From NCBI RefSeq assembly GCF_900106995.1, contig NZ_FNOK01000003.1:186001-250000 (forward strand): 64,000 nt of DNA, in the 5' to 3' direction. The DNA is from Saccharopolyspora shandongensis. Its GTDB lineage: Bacteria; Actinomycetota; Actinomycetes; Mycobacteriales; Pseudonocardiaceae. Of this stretch, positions 46,023-54,498 are shown piece by piece. The notes under the pieces were generated by a model, which worked only from the letters and a program-made list of their open reading frames with translations, did no database searches and had not been told where the DNA came from. Position 1 is the stretch's first letter, and every line of letters starts with the position of its first letter. The translations under genes were made by a program, and so were the position numbers.

Positions 46023-46951
46023 CCGGTGCTGCGGCGGATCTTGTAGTTCACCGCCGCCAGCGCCAGGGCGACCGACCACAGCGGCCACAGCAACATCGGC
46101 AGCCAGACCAGCACGTATTCGAGGCCGATCCCGGTTTCGGCGAACAGCACCGTCAAGATCACTTTGGACGCCGCGAGCACGAGCACGGACACGGTCAGCG
46201 CGGGCACGACGGCGAGGTCGACCGGAACCGGCCGCCCGGCGGCACCGGGGATCCAGCGCGGGAAGCGCTCGCCCCAGGGCCGGATCAGCCCCCAGGTGAG
46301 CGCCGCGCCGCCGGTCGCCGCCAGGGCCAGGCCGAGCCCGGCCAGCACCGCGTCGCGCTCCATCGGCAGGTCGAATCCCGGCGCCTGCAACGCCATCAGC
46401 ACCCGCGTGGCGGCGTAGACCAGCGGCGCCTCCATGGCGATCTTGGTCCACCGCCGGGTCCGCGCGACCGCCCGCTCGTGCACCGCTGCCGGGTCCTGGG
46501 CGGCGGCGCTCGCCGTCGCCCGGCTCACCTGCACCCACAGCAGGCTCGCGGCGGCAGCGGCGATCCCGACCTGCACCAGCAGCGACGGCGAGAGGTAGAT
46601 GCCGAGCCGGTCGACGTGCCCGGTCAGGGCCGAGAACGCCATGAACGGCAGGTATCCGATCGCGGCCAGCACGCCCGAGTCCAGCAGCAGCGCCAGCGCG
46701 CCGACCGCGACCACCCCGGCGATCCGGCCGCGCCCCCGCACCGCCGCCACGAGTGTGAGCGCACCGACCGCGGCCAGCACCAGGTGCGCGGCGGGTTGCG
46801 GCAGGAACAGCAGCGATCGCCCGAAGGGGTCATCCGCCACGGCGAGCGGGTTGGGGATTCCAGTCGCCCAGCACAGCAGCGCGATCGCGATCAGGGCCAG
46901 TCCGGTGATTCCGGCCAGGTAGACCGGGAATCGGTGTCTTTCGGTTGTCAT
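45998..46951 (-). CDS. polytopic membrane protein of unknown function
   Basis: 317 residues with about eight hydrophobic helices and an N-terminal TERHRFPVYLAGITGLALIA. There are no recognised catalytic motifs. The gene starts about 60 bp downstream of a 20-bp palindrome that also occurs upstream of the two-component operon, so it may be a target of, or an accessory to, that sensor system. Its 3' end overlaps aftA convergently. Confidence 0.8.
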   Translation of the reverse strand: MTTERHRFPVYLAGITGLALIAIALLCWATGIPNPLAVADDPFGRSLLFLPQPAAHLVLAAVGALTLVAAVRGRGRIAGVVAVGALALLLDSGVLAAIGYLPFMAFSALTGHVDRLGIYLSPSLLVQVGIAAAAASLLWVQVSRATASAAAQDPAAVHERAVARTRRWTKIAMEAPLVYAATRVLMALQAPGFDLPMERDAVLAGLGLALAATGGAALTWGLIRPWGERFPRWIPGAAGRPVPVDLAVVPALTVSVLVLAASKVILTVLFAETGIGLEYVLVWLPMLLWPLWSVALALAAVNYKIRRSTGQRSAMMV

Positions 46952-47007
46952 GAACCGATGTTCGCCGGGAGCACCCCTCGCGGACTTCCTCCGCGACGGA
47001 CCCGCTT

Positions 47008-47027
47008 CCTCCTCCTCGAGGAGGAGG
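47008..47027. promoter_or_regulatory. 20-bp palindrome upstream of the membrane protein gene
   Basis: CCTCCTCCTCGAGGAGGAGG is a perfect palindrome without a loop, so it is more likely a DNA-binding site than an RNA hairpin. It lies 57 bp upstream of the minus-strand membrane gene start and 5 bp after the response-regulator stop. Eighteen of its bases recur at 48884-48901. Confidence 0.6.
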
Positions 47028-47032
47028 CGCGG

Positions 47033-47671
47033 TCACACCACGCCGTTCTCGTAGGCCCAGATCACCGCGTGCAGGCGGTCGCGGACCGCGAGCTTGCGCA
47101 GGATCGCGCCGACGTGGGTCTTCACCGTCGTCTCCGCCAGGTACAGCTCGGCGCCGATCTCGGCGTTCGACGAGCCGCGCGCCAGCGAGACGAGCACGTC
47201 GCGTTCCCGGGCGGTCAGCGCCTCCCAATCCGGCCGGTGCCGGGGCGCCGCGCGGCGGGCGAGCTCCAGCAGGCTGCCGGTCGCGCGCGGCGAGACGATC
47301 GAATGTCCCTTGTGGACCGTCCGGACCGCTTCGACGACGTCTTCGCCCGGCGTGTCCTTGGTGAGGAAGCCGCTGGCGCCGGCCCGCAGCGCGGCGAACA
47401 GGTTCTCGTCGAGGTCGAACGTGGTCAGCACCAGCACGCGGGTGCCGGGCACCTCGCCGGTGATCAGCTCGGTCGCGGCGATGCCGTCCAGGCCGGGCAT
47501 CCGGATGTCCATCAGCACCACGTCCACCCGGTGCGCCCGGCACGCCTCGACGGCCTCCCGGCCCGTCGACGCCTCCGCCACGCACTCCAGGTCGTCGTGC
47601 AGGCCGATCACGGTGGTCAGCGCGGACCGGATGAGCTGCTGGTCGTCGGCGACGACGACGCGGATCGTCAT
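47033..47671 (-). CDS. NarL/LuxR-family response regulator
   Basis: 212 residues. The receiver domain (about 1-120) has DD at 9-10, phospho-acceptor Asp in VVLMDIRMPGLDG and Lys in GFLTKDTPGED. The C-terminal LuxR helix-turn-helix is about 145-205 (LTARERDVLVSLARGSSNAEIGAELYLAETTVKTHVGAILRKL). The ATG overlaps the kinase stop by 4 nt. Matching palindromes upstream of the operon and of the next gene downstream are candidates for its binding sites. Confidence 0.95.
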   Translation of the reverse strand: MTIRVVVADDQQLIRSALTTVIGLHDDLECVAEASTGREAVEACRAHRVDVVLMDIRMPGLDGIAATELITGEVPGTRVLVLTTFDLDENLFAALRAGASGFLTKDTPGEDVVEAVRTVHKGHSIVSPRATGSLLELARRAAPRHRPDWEALTARERDVLVSLARGSSNAEIGAELYLAETTVKTHVGAILRKLAVRDRLHAVIWAYENGVV

Positions 47672-48849
47672 CGCGCGGAATACCCGAACTCGGCCCGGAC
47701 CTCGGTCCCGGCACCAGGCTCGCTGCGCACCACGAAATCGCCTCCGATCTGCCGCATCCGCTCGGCCATGCCGACGATGCCATAGCCGCCGCGCGCGGTG
47801 AGATCGGCCGCGGTTCCCGGCCCGTCGTCCGACACCGCCACCACGAGCCGGTCCGCGCCCCAGTCCAGGGCGACCCGGCAGGAGACCCCGGATCCGACGT
47901 GCTTGAGGGCGTTGGTGACCGACTCCTGGACGATCCGGTAGACGGCGTGGCGCTGCGCGGTGCTGATCTCGCGCGGAGTGCCGGTGCCGACCAGCTCGAC
48001 GTCGGCGCCCGTGCCGCGGAACTTCTCGACCAGCTCGGCGAGATCTCCGCCGGTCTCGATGCTCTCGTCGCCGGCGCGCAGCACGCCGAGCATGCTGCGC
48101 ATCTCCCCCATCGCCTCCCGGCCGACCTCCACCGCCGTGCCGATCATCGCCCGAGCCTTCGCCGGATCGCGGTCGAAGACCAGCCGCGCGGTGTCGGCCT
48201 GGGCGAGCACGACGGCCAGCGAATGCGCGGCCACGTCGTGGATCTCCCGGGCGATCAGCCGGCGCTCGGCGGCGATGGCGTCGCGCACCTGCTGCTCTCG
48301 TAGCTGCTCCGCCTGCGCCGCGCGTTCCTCCAGCGAGCGCACGTAAGCGATCCTGATCCGCCGGTACCGGCCGAGCGCCCAGGCCGCGAGCACCGAGCCG
48401 ACCGCTCCGGCCCCCAGCCCGACGACGGCGGGCCATTCGATCGCCGGTTCCGGGTGGTCGAACAGCACCCGTGCCACGACGATCGCGGCGCCGAGCAAAC
48501 CGCACAGCACCGGCGGCGCGGACCGCTCGGCGTACGCGACGACCGAGTACAGCAGCACCGGGTAGATCAGCGAGAACGGCAGCAACACCGGCGAGACGTC
48601 GCCGGGGATGTCCGGCAGCGCTACCAGCACCAGCATCGCGATCGAGCCCGCGACGAACACCCCGGTCGGCCACGCCCGGCGGAGGGCCAGGCACGCGGAG
48701 AGCCAGGCCGAGACCGCGAGGAGCGCCGCCCACAGCAGTGGATCGGCGCCCCGCACGGCGGTCAGCGACGTGCCACCGGCCAACGCGAGGACGAGCACCG
48801 CCACCACGCCGTCGGCCACCAGCGGTCGGCCCGGCCACGAGATCCGCAT
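47668..48849 (-). CDS. sensor histidine kinase (NarL-type, HisKA_3)
   Basis: 393-residue membrane kinase. The N-terminal half holds about five to six transmembrane helices acting as an intramembrane sensor without an obvious ligand domain. The dimerisation domain is AAERRLIAREIHDVAAHSLAVVLAQ (phospho-acceptor His in EIHD), then the ATPase domain with LVVAVSDDGPG and GYGIVGMAERM. Such kinases often sense membrane or envelope stress. The start is about 35 bp downstream of the 18-bp palindrome. Confidence 0.93.
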   Translation of the reverse strand: MRISWPGRPLVADGVVAVLVLALAGGTSLTAVRGADPLLWAALLAVSAWLSACLALRRAWPTGVFVAGSIAMLVLVALPDIPGDVSPVLLPFSLIYPVLLYSVVAYAERSAPPVLCGLLGAAIVVARVLFDHPEPAIEWPAVVGLGAGAVGSVLAAWALGRYRRIRIAYVRSLEERAAQAEQLREQQVRDAIAAERRLIAREIHDVAAHSLAVVLAQADTARLVFDRDPAKARAMIGTAVEVGREAMGEMRSMLGVLRAGDESIETGGDLAELVEKFRGTGADVELVGTGTPREISTAQRHAVYRIVQESVTNALKHVGSGVSCRVALDWGADRLVVAVSDDGPGTAADLTARGGYGIVGMAERMRQIGGDFVVRSEPGAGTEVRAEFGYSAR

Positions 48850-48883
48850 CGGACCAAGGTAACCGCGCCACCTGGCCCGGAAC

Positions 48884-48901
48884 CTCCTCCTCGAGGAGGA
48901 G
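48884..48901. promoter_or_regulatory. 18-bp palindrome upstream of the two-component operon
   Basis: CTCCTCCTCGAGGAGGAG at 48884-48901 matches the palindrome at 47008-47027. It lies 34 bp before the kinase start codon (minus strand), consistent with autoregulation by the partner response regulator. Confidence 0.6.
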
Positions 48902-48918
48902 ATCGTCCCGGCTTCGGG

Positions 48919-50145
48919 TCAGTGCGTCCCGGGGTGGACCGGCAGGCCGCGGAGGCCGTGGATCAGGCTGCTGAAGCGCCACTGGGCGTCCTCCACCGAG
49001 CCGACCGGCCGGAGGTTCGGGAAGCGCTCGACGAGGTGCCGGATGGCGATCTGCGCCTCCAGCCGGGCCAGCTGCGCGCCCAGGCAGAAGTGGATGCCAT
49101 GGCCGAAGGCCAGGTGGCCGTGCGCGTCGCGCTTGATGTCGAAGCGCTTCGGCTCGGCGAAGCGGTCCGGGTCGTTGTTCGCCGACGTCAGCCCCACCCA
49201 GACGATCTCGCCCGCCGGGATCTCCACGCCACCGATCTCGACCGCCTCGGCGGTGTACCGGAACGTCCCGTGGATCACCGGCCCGTCGAAGCGCAGCATC
49301 TCCTCGACCGCGGCGGGCACCAGCCCCGGATCCGCCACCAGCGCCGCCCACTGGTCGGGGTTGCGCAGCAGCGCCAGCACCCCGTTGCCGATCAGGTTCA
49401 CCGTCGTCTCGTGCCCGGCGACCAGCAGCAGGAACACCATCGAGATCAGTTCCTGCTCGCTGAGCCGGTCCTCGTCCTCGGTGGCTTCGATGAGCCCGGT
49501 GAGCAGATCGTCGGCCGGTTCGCGGCGCTTGATCTCGATGAGCTCGATCAGGTATTTGGCCATCGCCTCAGCGGCCTGCTTGGCCGACGCGTGGTCCGAG
49601 GCGTCGAGCAAGGTGTTGGTCCAGGCCCGGAAGTCGTCCCGGCGGGTCTCGTCCACCCCGAGCAGCTCGGAGATCACCTGGATCGGCAGCGGGAACGCGA
49701 AGGCGTCCAGCAGGTCCACTTCGGACCGGTCGGCCATCGCGTCCAGCAGTCCCGCGCTGATCTCCTCGATGCGCGGCCGCATGCCCTCCACGCGGCGCGC
49801 GGTGAACGCCTTGACCACCAGCTTGCGCAGCCGGGTGTGGTCCGGCGGGTCCATGTTGAGCATGTGCCCGGCCAGGTCGCTGGCGAACTCCCGGCGGTCC
49901 GCAACGGGCGGCAGCTTCTCGTTGATCACCAGCTGGAGCCGGGTGACGTCCTTGCTGAGCCGGGAGTCCGCCAACGCGGCGCGCGCGTCGTCGTAGCGGG
50001 TGATCACCCAGACCTCCAGCCCGTCCCGGGTGACCATCCGCTGCACCGGGGTGGCGGCCCGCAGCTGGTCGAACCGGGCGTGCAGGTTCTGCACGAAGTC
50101 GTGGTCGAAGACGGGAAGATCGGTGTACGCCTCGGTGGTGGACAT
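48919..50145 (-). CDS. cytochrome P450 (CYP107-like)
   Basis: 408-residue bacterial class I P450. Motifs: I-helix LLVAGHETTVNLIGNG with the acid-Thr pair, K-helix E-x-x-R in AAVEEMLRFD, and heme-binding loop FGHGIHFCLGAQLARLEAQ with the axial Cys. ATG at 50145 has GAAGGAAT upstream; an earlier in-frame ATG lacks a ribosome site. No ferredoxin or reductase gene is adjacent, so electron partners must come from elsewhere. The substrate is unknown; CYP107 relatives hydroxylate macrolides, steroids and fatty acids. Confidence 0.94.
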   Translation of the reverse strand: MSTTEAYTDLPVFDHDFVQNLHARFDQLRAATPVQRMVTRDGLEVWVITRYDDARAALADSRLSKDVTRLQLVINEKLPPVADRREFASDLAGHMLNMDPPDHTRLRKLVVKAFTARRVEGMRPRIEEISAGLLDAMADRSEVDLLDAFAFPLPIQVISELLGVDETRRDDFRAWTNTLLDASDHASAKQAAEAMAKYLIELIEIKRREPADDLLTGLIEATEDEDRLSEQELISMVFLLLVAGHETTVNLIGNGVLALLRNPDQWAALVADPGLVPAAVEEMLRFDGPVIHGTFRYTAEAVEIGGVEIPAGEIVWVGLTSANNDPDRFAEPKRFDIKRDAHGHLAFGHGIHFCLGAQLARLEAQIAIRHLVERFPNLRPVGSVEDAQWRFSSLIHGLRGLPVHPGTH

Positions 50146-50239
50146 CGGATTCCTTCGCACTTGGCATCGTTGACCCTGAAATCCAGTGAACCCCTTTCAC
50201 GTCCGGCTGTCACACCGATCTGAGAGCCCGCTCAGCTAT

Positions 50240-50276
50240 GCGCGTTCGGCCGCACGCCGCCACTGCCGAACGGCGC
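50240..50276 (-). terminator. hairpin after the LysR gene
   Basis: GCGCGTTCGGC (50240-50250) pairs with GCCGAACGGCGC (50265-50276) with one bulge and a 14-nt loop. It lies about 37 bp beyond the lysR stop, before the P450 promoter. Confidence 0.6.
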
Positions 50277-50312
50277 AACACCCGTGGCGGAAAGCGTTTT
50301 TCGACCGTTTCG

Positions 50313-51197
50313 TCACCTCGCCGCTTCGCTGCGGATGGCGTCGGTGACGTGCTCCCGGAACCGCCGCGCGGCCGCGGAGAGGTAGGCGTCGCGGCGCCAC
50401 GCGAACGACAGGGTGCGGTGGCAACCGGGCGAATCGACGTGCAGGAGGGCCAGCGGCGCCACGTCGTGGTGGCCGGCCATCTCCGGGACGAAGCCGACGC
50501 CGAGCCCCATGCTGATCAGGAACGCCGTCGCCCCCGGCTCGTTGCCCTCGCAGGCGATCGACAGCCGCTGCCCCGCGGCGGCGAACAACCGCTCCGCCAG
50601 CACCCGCGGCCAGTAGCCGTGGTCGGTGGTGATGAACGGCTCGCCCGCCAGTTCCTCGATGCCGACGCTCTTGCGGGACGCCAAGCGGTGTCCGGCTGGG
50701 ACCGCGAGCAGCACCTCCTCGCGCAGCACCTCGGCCACCTCCAGCGCCGGGTCGTCCACCGGCTGCGACGACAGGCATAGGTCCACCTCGCCGTGGCGCA
50801 GCCGCTGCAACATCACCTCCGCCGACGCCTGGTAGAGCCGCACGTCGACGCCCGGGTACTCGGCGCGGAAGCCGACCAGCGCGGAGACGACCGTGTACAT
50901 CGTTTCGGAGGCGACCACGATGCTGCCGCGCGTCAGCCCGGCCGCGTCGGCGAGCTCCTGCCGGCCGTCGTCGAGCTCCCCCAGCGCGCGGTCGACCCGC
51001 CGCAGGAACGCCGCGCCGAAGCGGTTCAGCCTGATGTTGCGTCCCTGCCGGTCGAACAGCGAGACGCCGAGCTCGGTCTCCAGCCGCGCGATGGTGCGGC
51101 TCAGCGACGGCTGGGAGACGCGCAGCTCCGCCGCGGCCCGACTGATGTGCTCGTGGCGCGCGACGGTCTGGAAGTAGCGCAGCGGCAGCAGGTCCAT
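50313..51197 (-). CDS. LysR family transcriptional regulator
   Basis: 294 residues. The N-terminal winged helix (MDLLPLRYFQTVARHEHISRAAAELRVSQPSLSRTIARLETELG) is followed by a two-lobe periplasmic-binding-like effector domain. ATG at 51197 is chosen because it places the canonical LysR start; the extra upstream codons overlap the operator. It is divergent from the membrane protein/multicopper oxidase pair with an inverted repeat in between, so it probably controls that pair. Confidence 0.93.
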   Translation of the reverse strand: MDLLPLRYFQTVARHEHISRAAAELRVSQPSLSRTIARLETELGVSLFDRQGRNIRLNRFGAAFLRRVDRALGELDDGRQELADAAGLTRGSIVVASETMYTVVSALVGFRAEYPGVDVRLYQASAEVMLQRLRHGEVDLCLSSQPVDDPALEVAEVLREEVLLAVPAGHRLASRKSVGIEELAGEPFITTDHGYWPRVLAERLFAAAGQRLSIACEGNEPGATAFLISMGLGVGFVPEMAGHHDVAPLALLHVDSPGCHRTLSFAWRRDAYLSAAARRFREHVTDAIRSEAAR

Positions 51198-51204
51198 CGG
51201 ATCA

Positions 51205-51224
51205 TCATGCCTCACGAGGCATGA
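51205..51224. promoter_or_regulatory. putative LysR operator
   Basis: TCATGCCT (51205-51212), CACG, AGGCATGA (51217-51224) is a perfect 8-bp-arm inverted repeat in the gap between lysR and the multicopper oxidase operon. A further AGGCAT half-site occurs at about 51250, in the direction of the oxidase promoter. Confidence 0.65.
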
Positions 51225-51315
51225 GCACATAGCGAAATTGGCCTTGGAAGGCATCGAAAAACGCCGTTAACGTCGCGATCGACCCGAGATTCCCGACTGC
51301 TCAGGAAGAACCGCG

Positions 51316-51747
51316 ATGGCACCGTCCACTTCGGCCGAACCGGCCGCGCCCGCCCGAGACCGGACCCGTCCGGCGTTGTTCGCGCTCCGCCTCGTCGCGG
51401 CGGCGCACGCGGTGGCCATCTTCGGGCAACCGGTGTTCGCCGGTGTTTTCCTCAGCGGCGACTACGACATGCTGCACAACCACGCGGTCGGCGCCGACGT
51501 CGTCTTCTACCTCGCCCTGGCGCAGCTGGTCGCCGCGATCGTGCTGTGGGCGCTGCGCGGCGCGCGCTGGCCGAGCGTGGTGACCCTGCTGATCGTCCTC
51601 GGCGAAACGGTCCAGTACATCGCCGGCCTCAACGGCGCGCTCGACCTGCACTTCCCGCTGGGCGTCGCGCTGATCACCCTGACCGTCACCTCGCTGATCG
51701 CGCTCCTGCGGCCGCGCACCCTGGGCCTGCCGGAGGTGACCCGATGA
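51316..51747 (+). CDS. small four-helix membrane protein
   Basis: 143 residues with four predicted helices (about 20-42, 58-80, 86-104 and 108-130). Conserved-looking polar residues are in GDYDMLHNHAVGADVVFY, including two His that might bind metal or heme. Its stop overlaps the multicopper oxidase ATG by 4 nt, so they are co-translated; it may anchor, or provide redox partnership to, the oxidase. No family name can be given with certainty. Confidence 0.8.
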   Translation: MAPSTSAEPAAPARDRTRPALFALRLVAAAHAVAIFGQPVFAGVFLSGDYDMLHNHAVGADVVFYLALAQLVAAIVLWALRGARWPSVVTLLIVLGETVQYIAGLNGALDLHFPLGVALITLTVTSLIALLRPRTLGLPEVTR

Positions 51748-53306
51748 GCGGCCGCCTGGGACGCCGCCGGTTCCTCGGCATCGCCGGCGGCGCCGGGCTG
51801 GTGCTGGCCGCCGGGCTGGGCGGCCCCCAGCTGCTGGCGCAGCGCACCTCGACCGGCGCGATCCTGCGCAGCGCCATCCGCCTGCCCGCCCCGTTCCAGC
51901 TGCCGCTGCGCATGCCGCCGGTGCTCGAACCCGTTGCGCGGGACGGGAAAGCCGATCGCTACGAGATCACCGCACGGGAGGCGGCGGCGGAGATCCTGCC
52001 CGGTGTGCGCACGCCGATCTGGGGCTACGAAGGCATCTTCCCCGGCCCGACCATCGAATCCCGGCGCGGCCGCCCCGCGATCGTCCGGCACCGCAACGAC
52101 CTGCCGGTGCCGACCGTCGTGCACCTGCACGGCGGGCACACCCCGCCGGAGTCCGACGGCTACCCCACCGACCTGGTCCTGCCCACCCGGGGCTGGTCCG
52201 GCGGCCACCACTCGATGCACGACCCGGCGGCCGCGATCACCGAAGGCACGCGCGACTACACCTTCCCGCTCGACCAGCGCGCGGCGCTGCTCTGGTACCA
52301 CGACCACCGGATGGACTTCACCGGCCCGGCGGTGTACCGCGGGCTGGCCGGGTTGCACATCGTGCGCGACGACGAGGAGGACGCCCTCCCGCTGCCCCGC
52401 GGCGAGCGCGAGATCCCGCTGCTGATCACCGACCGCACGTTCGCCGCGGACGGCTCCTTCGACTACCCGTCGCTCGACCCGTCGCTGACCCGGGTGCCCG
52501 GCGTGACCGACTCCTACCTGGCCGGCGTGCTCGGCGACGTCATCCTGGTCAACGGCGTGCCGTGGCCGGTCCACGAGGTCTCGGCGACGCGGCACCGGCT
52601 GCGCCTGCTCAACGCCTCCAACGCCCGCCGCTACGAGCTCGCGCTCGACCCGCCGCCCCCGAACGGCCCGGCGTTCGTGCAGATCGGATCCGACGGCGGC
52701 CTGCTCGAATCCCCGCGCGAGCACGGCAGCATCACGCTCGCGTCCGCCGAACGCGTCGACGCGATCGTCGACTTCGGGCGCTACCCGGTCGGCACCGAGG
52801 TCACCCTCGTCAACCGGCTGGGCGCCGGCTCGACGGCGCAGGTGATGCGGTTCCGCGTGGCGCGGCGGGAGCGCGACGACACCGCCATCCCGGCGAGACT
52901 GTCCGAAGTGGAGCCGCTGCGCCGCGAACAGGCCGTGGTGACGAGGGATTTCTCCTTCCGCAGCGGGCGGCACGGCGACCGGCACGGCTGGCTGATCGGC
53001 GGCCGCCCGTTCGACACCGGCTACGTGGCGGCCCGGCCGCGGCTCGGCGACGTGGAGATCTGGCGCTTCGTCACCGACCTGCACCACCCGATCCACCTGC
53101 ACCTGGTGAACTTCCAGGTCCTCTCCCGCGGCGGCCGCGCGCCCGGCCCGCTGGACGGCGGCTGGAAGGACACCGTCGACCTGGGCCCGGGCGAGGCGGT
53201 GGAGGTCATCGCCCGCTTCGACGGCTACCGGGGCCGCTACGTCTTCCACTGCCACAACGCGGAACACGAGGACATGGGCATGATGGCCACCTTCGAAACG
53301 GTGTGA
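51744..53306 (+). CDS. Tat-exported multicopper oxidase (CotA/bilirubin-oxidase-like)
   Basis: 520-residue laccase-like oxidase that couples substrate oxidation to reduction of oxygen to water. A twin-arginine signal (GRRRFLGIAGGAGL) is at the N-terminus. All four copper motifs are seen: HLHGGH, LWYHDHRMDF, HPIHLHLVNF and HCHNAEHEDMGMM (type 1 Cys, His and Met). The domain order is closest to CotA/phenoxazinone-synthase-type three-domain oxidases. It is coupled to the preceding membrane protein and probably controlled by the LysR gene. Substrate could be phenols, o-aminophenols or metal ions. Confidence 0.93.
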   Translation: MSGRLGRRRFLGIAGGAGLVLAAGLGGPQLLAQRTSTGAILRSAIRLPAPFQLPLRMPPVLEPVARDGKADRYEITAREAAAEILPGVRTPIWGYEGIFPGPTIESRRGRPAIVRHRNDLPVPTVVHLHGGHTPPESDGYPTDLVLPTRGWSGGHHSMHDPAAAITEGTRDYTFPLDQRAALLWYHDHRMDFTGPAVYRGLAGLHIVRDDEEDALPLPRGEREIPLLITDRTFAADGSFDYPSLDPSLTRVPGVTDSYLAGVLGDVILVNGVPWPVHEVSATRHRLRLLNASNARRYELALDPPPPNGPAFVQIGSDGGLLESPREHGSITLASAERVDAIVDFGRYPVGTEVTLVNRLGAGSTAQVMRFRVARRERDDTAIPARLSEVEPLRREQAVVTRDFSFRSGRHGDRHGWLIGGRPFDTGYVAARPRLGDVEIWRFVTDLHHPIHLHLVNFQVLSRGGRAPGPLDGGWKDTVDLGPGEAVEVIARFDGYRGRYVFHCHNAEHEDMGMMATFETV

Positions 53307-53336
53307 CCGCAACGAATTCCCGCACCGGGAGGGCGG

Positions 53337-54335
53337 TCAGCCGTCGGCGGGCAGGCGGGCCGCGCCGAGGCGGTTGCGGTCCCGGCCGATCCAGTAGCGG
53401 CGCAGGACGTCCAGGACGACCGAGACCTCGACGGAGCGGATGCCCGGCAGTTGCGCCAGGTCGCCGGAGAGGAAATCCGCGAGCCGCTCCTCGTCGCGGA
53501 AGACGCCCTGGTGGATCACGGTCGCGTTGCCCGCGACCATCGACACGTAGCGGGCGGAGGGATGGCTCCCCAGGGCCCGCCCGACCTCGTCGGTGGAACC
53601 CGGCTCGGTGGTCAGCGACAGCACCACCTCCAGGTGGAAGCCCAGCAGGGCGGGCTCCACCTCGACGCGCGGCCGGACGACCTGCCGCTCCAGCAACCCG
53701 GCGATCAGCCGGTGCGCGGTGGACTGGCTGACGCCCAGATCGCGCGCCAGCTCGCTGGACGTCAGTCGCGCGTCGGCGTGCAGCAACCGGGCCGCCCGGC
53801 GCTCGTGCTCGGAAAACCCTTGGGCCGCAGGCGCTTCGGGCTGCTCGATGCGGTGCGGGGCGAGCACGGCGCGCTGCTCGTCGTCGAGCTGGCGCACCCG
53901 CCACGCGTCGGCCCGGCCGAAGGGCCGCAGCACCAGGTCCGACTGCGTGGCGACCACCCCGGCCAGGCCCGGGATGCGCCGCGTCAGCAGGTCCTTCACC
54001 GCGTCCCGGCGCGACGGGTGGACCGTGCAGTACACGTCCGCGCGCCCGGTCGTCATGGCGACGTACTGCGCTTCGGGGAGTTCCGCGACGCGGTGGGCGA
54101 CGTTCTGCAGCTGCCCGGCCTCGGTGGTGATCCAGACGTGCCGGGGATGGGTGTCGGAGAACAGCCGCCAGTCGAGCTGCCCGATCACGCGCAGCAGGCG
54201 GTCGCCGTGCAGGCGCTGCAACCGCCGCCCGACGGTGCTGGGGGAACTGCCCAGCGCCTCGGCCAGCGCGTTGATGGGCGCCCGCGGCGCCTCCTGCAAC
54301 GCGGCGACCAGGTTCAGATCGAGCTCGTCCAGCAC
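53337..54335 (-). CDS. tandem Lrp/AsnC-family regulator
   Basis: 332 residues, about twice the usual 150-160. It contains two complete Lrp units: helix-turn-helix one (LDELDLNLVAALQEAPRAPINALAEALGSSPSTVGRRL) with its AsnC-type ligand domain, then helix-turn-helix two (LLHADARLTSSELARDLGVSQSTAHRLIAGLL) with a second ligand domain. GTG at 54335 follows GGAGA. A longer frame continues upstream but overlaps the promoter region. Divergence from the abgT-like operon suggests it controls uptake and hydrolysis of p-aminobenzoyl-glutamate or another acyl-glutamate. Confidence 0.88.
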   Translation of the reverse strand: MLDELDLNLVAALQEAPRAPINALAEALGSSPSTVGRRLQRLHGDRLLRVIGQLDWRLFSDTHPRHVWITTEAGQLQNVAHRVAELPEAQYVAMTTGRADVYCTVHPSRRDAVKDLLTRRIPGLAGVVATQSDLVLRPFGRADAWRVRQLDDEQRAVLAPHRIEQPEAPAAQGFSEHERRAARLLHADARLTSSELARDLGVSQSTAHRLIAGLLERQVVRPRVEVEPALLGFHLEVVLSLTTEPGSTDEVGRALGSHPSARYVSMVAGNATVIHQGVFRDEERLADFLSGDLAQLPGIRSVEVSVVLDVLRRYWIGRDRNRLGAARLPADG

Positions 54336-54380
54336 GGCATCTCCGACCACATCGTCGATACTAAGCCCACATGCTCCCGC

Positions 54381-54444
54381 TGCATGAATAGATGCACCAC
54401 CTCGATCGCCACTATTGACAGTTCCCGTCATGTCCGATTTGAAT
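54381..54444 (+). promoter_or_regulatory. abgT promoter and Lrp-type palindrome
   Basis: TTGACA at 54415-54420 and TTGAAT at 54439-54444 form a promoter with an 18-bp spacer, reading toward the transporter. Just upstream, TGCAT (54381-54385) and ATGCA (54392-54396) form a palindrome with a 6-bp centre, suitable for an Lrp/AsnC regulator bound between the divergent genes. Confidence 0.6.
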
Positions 54445-54498
54445 GTCGCCCTATCGGAGCACCTATGTGATCGACCGCACCGGGTTAGGAGCTGCAAG

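Noticed and set aside
44304..46538. 744-codon minus-strand frame opposite aftA
   Set aside because: Its sequence is Arg/Gln/His-rich without domains and lies opposite a clear GT-C glycosyltransferase. It is an antisense shadow that merges with the real membrane gene region in another frame.
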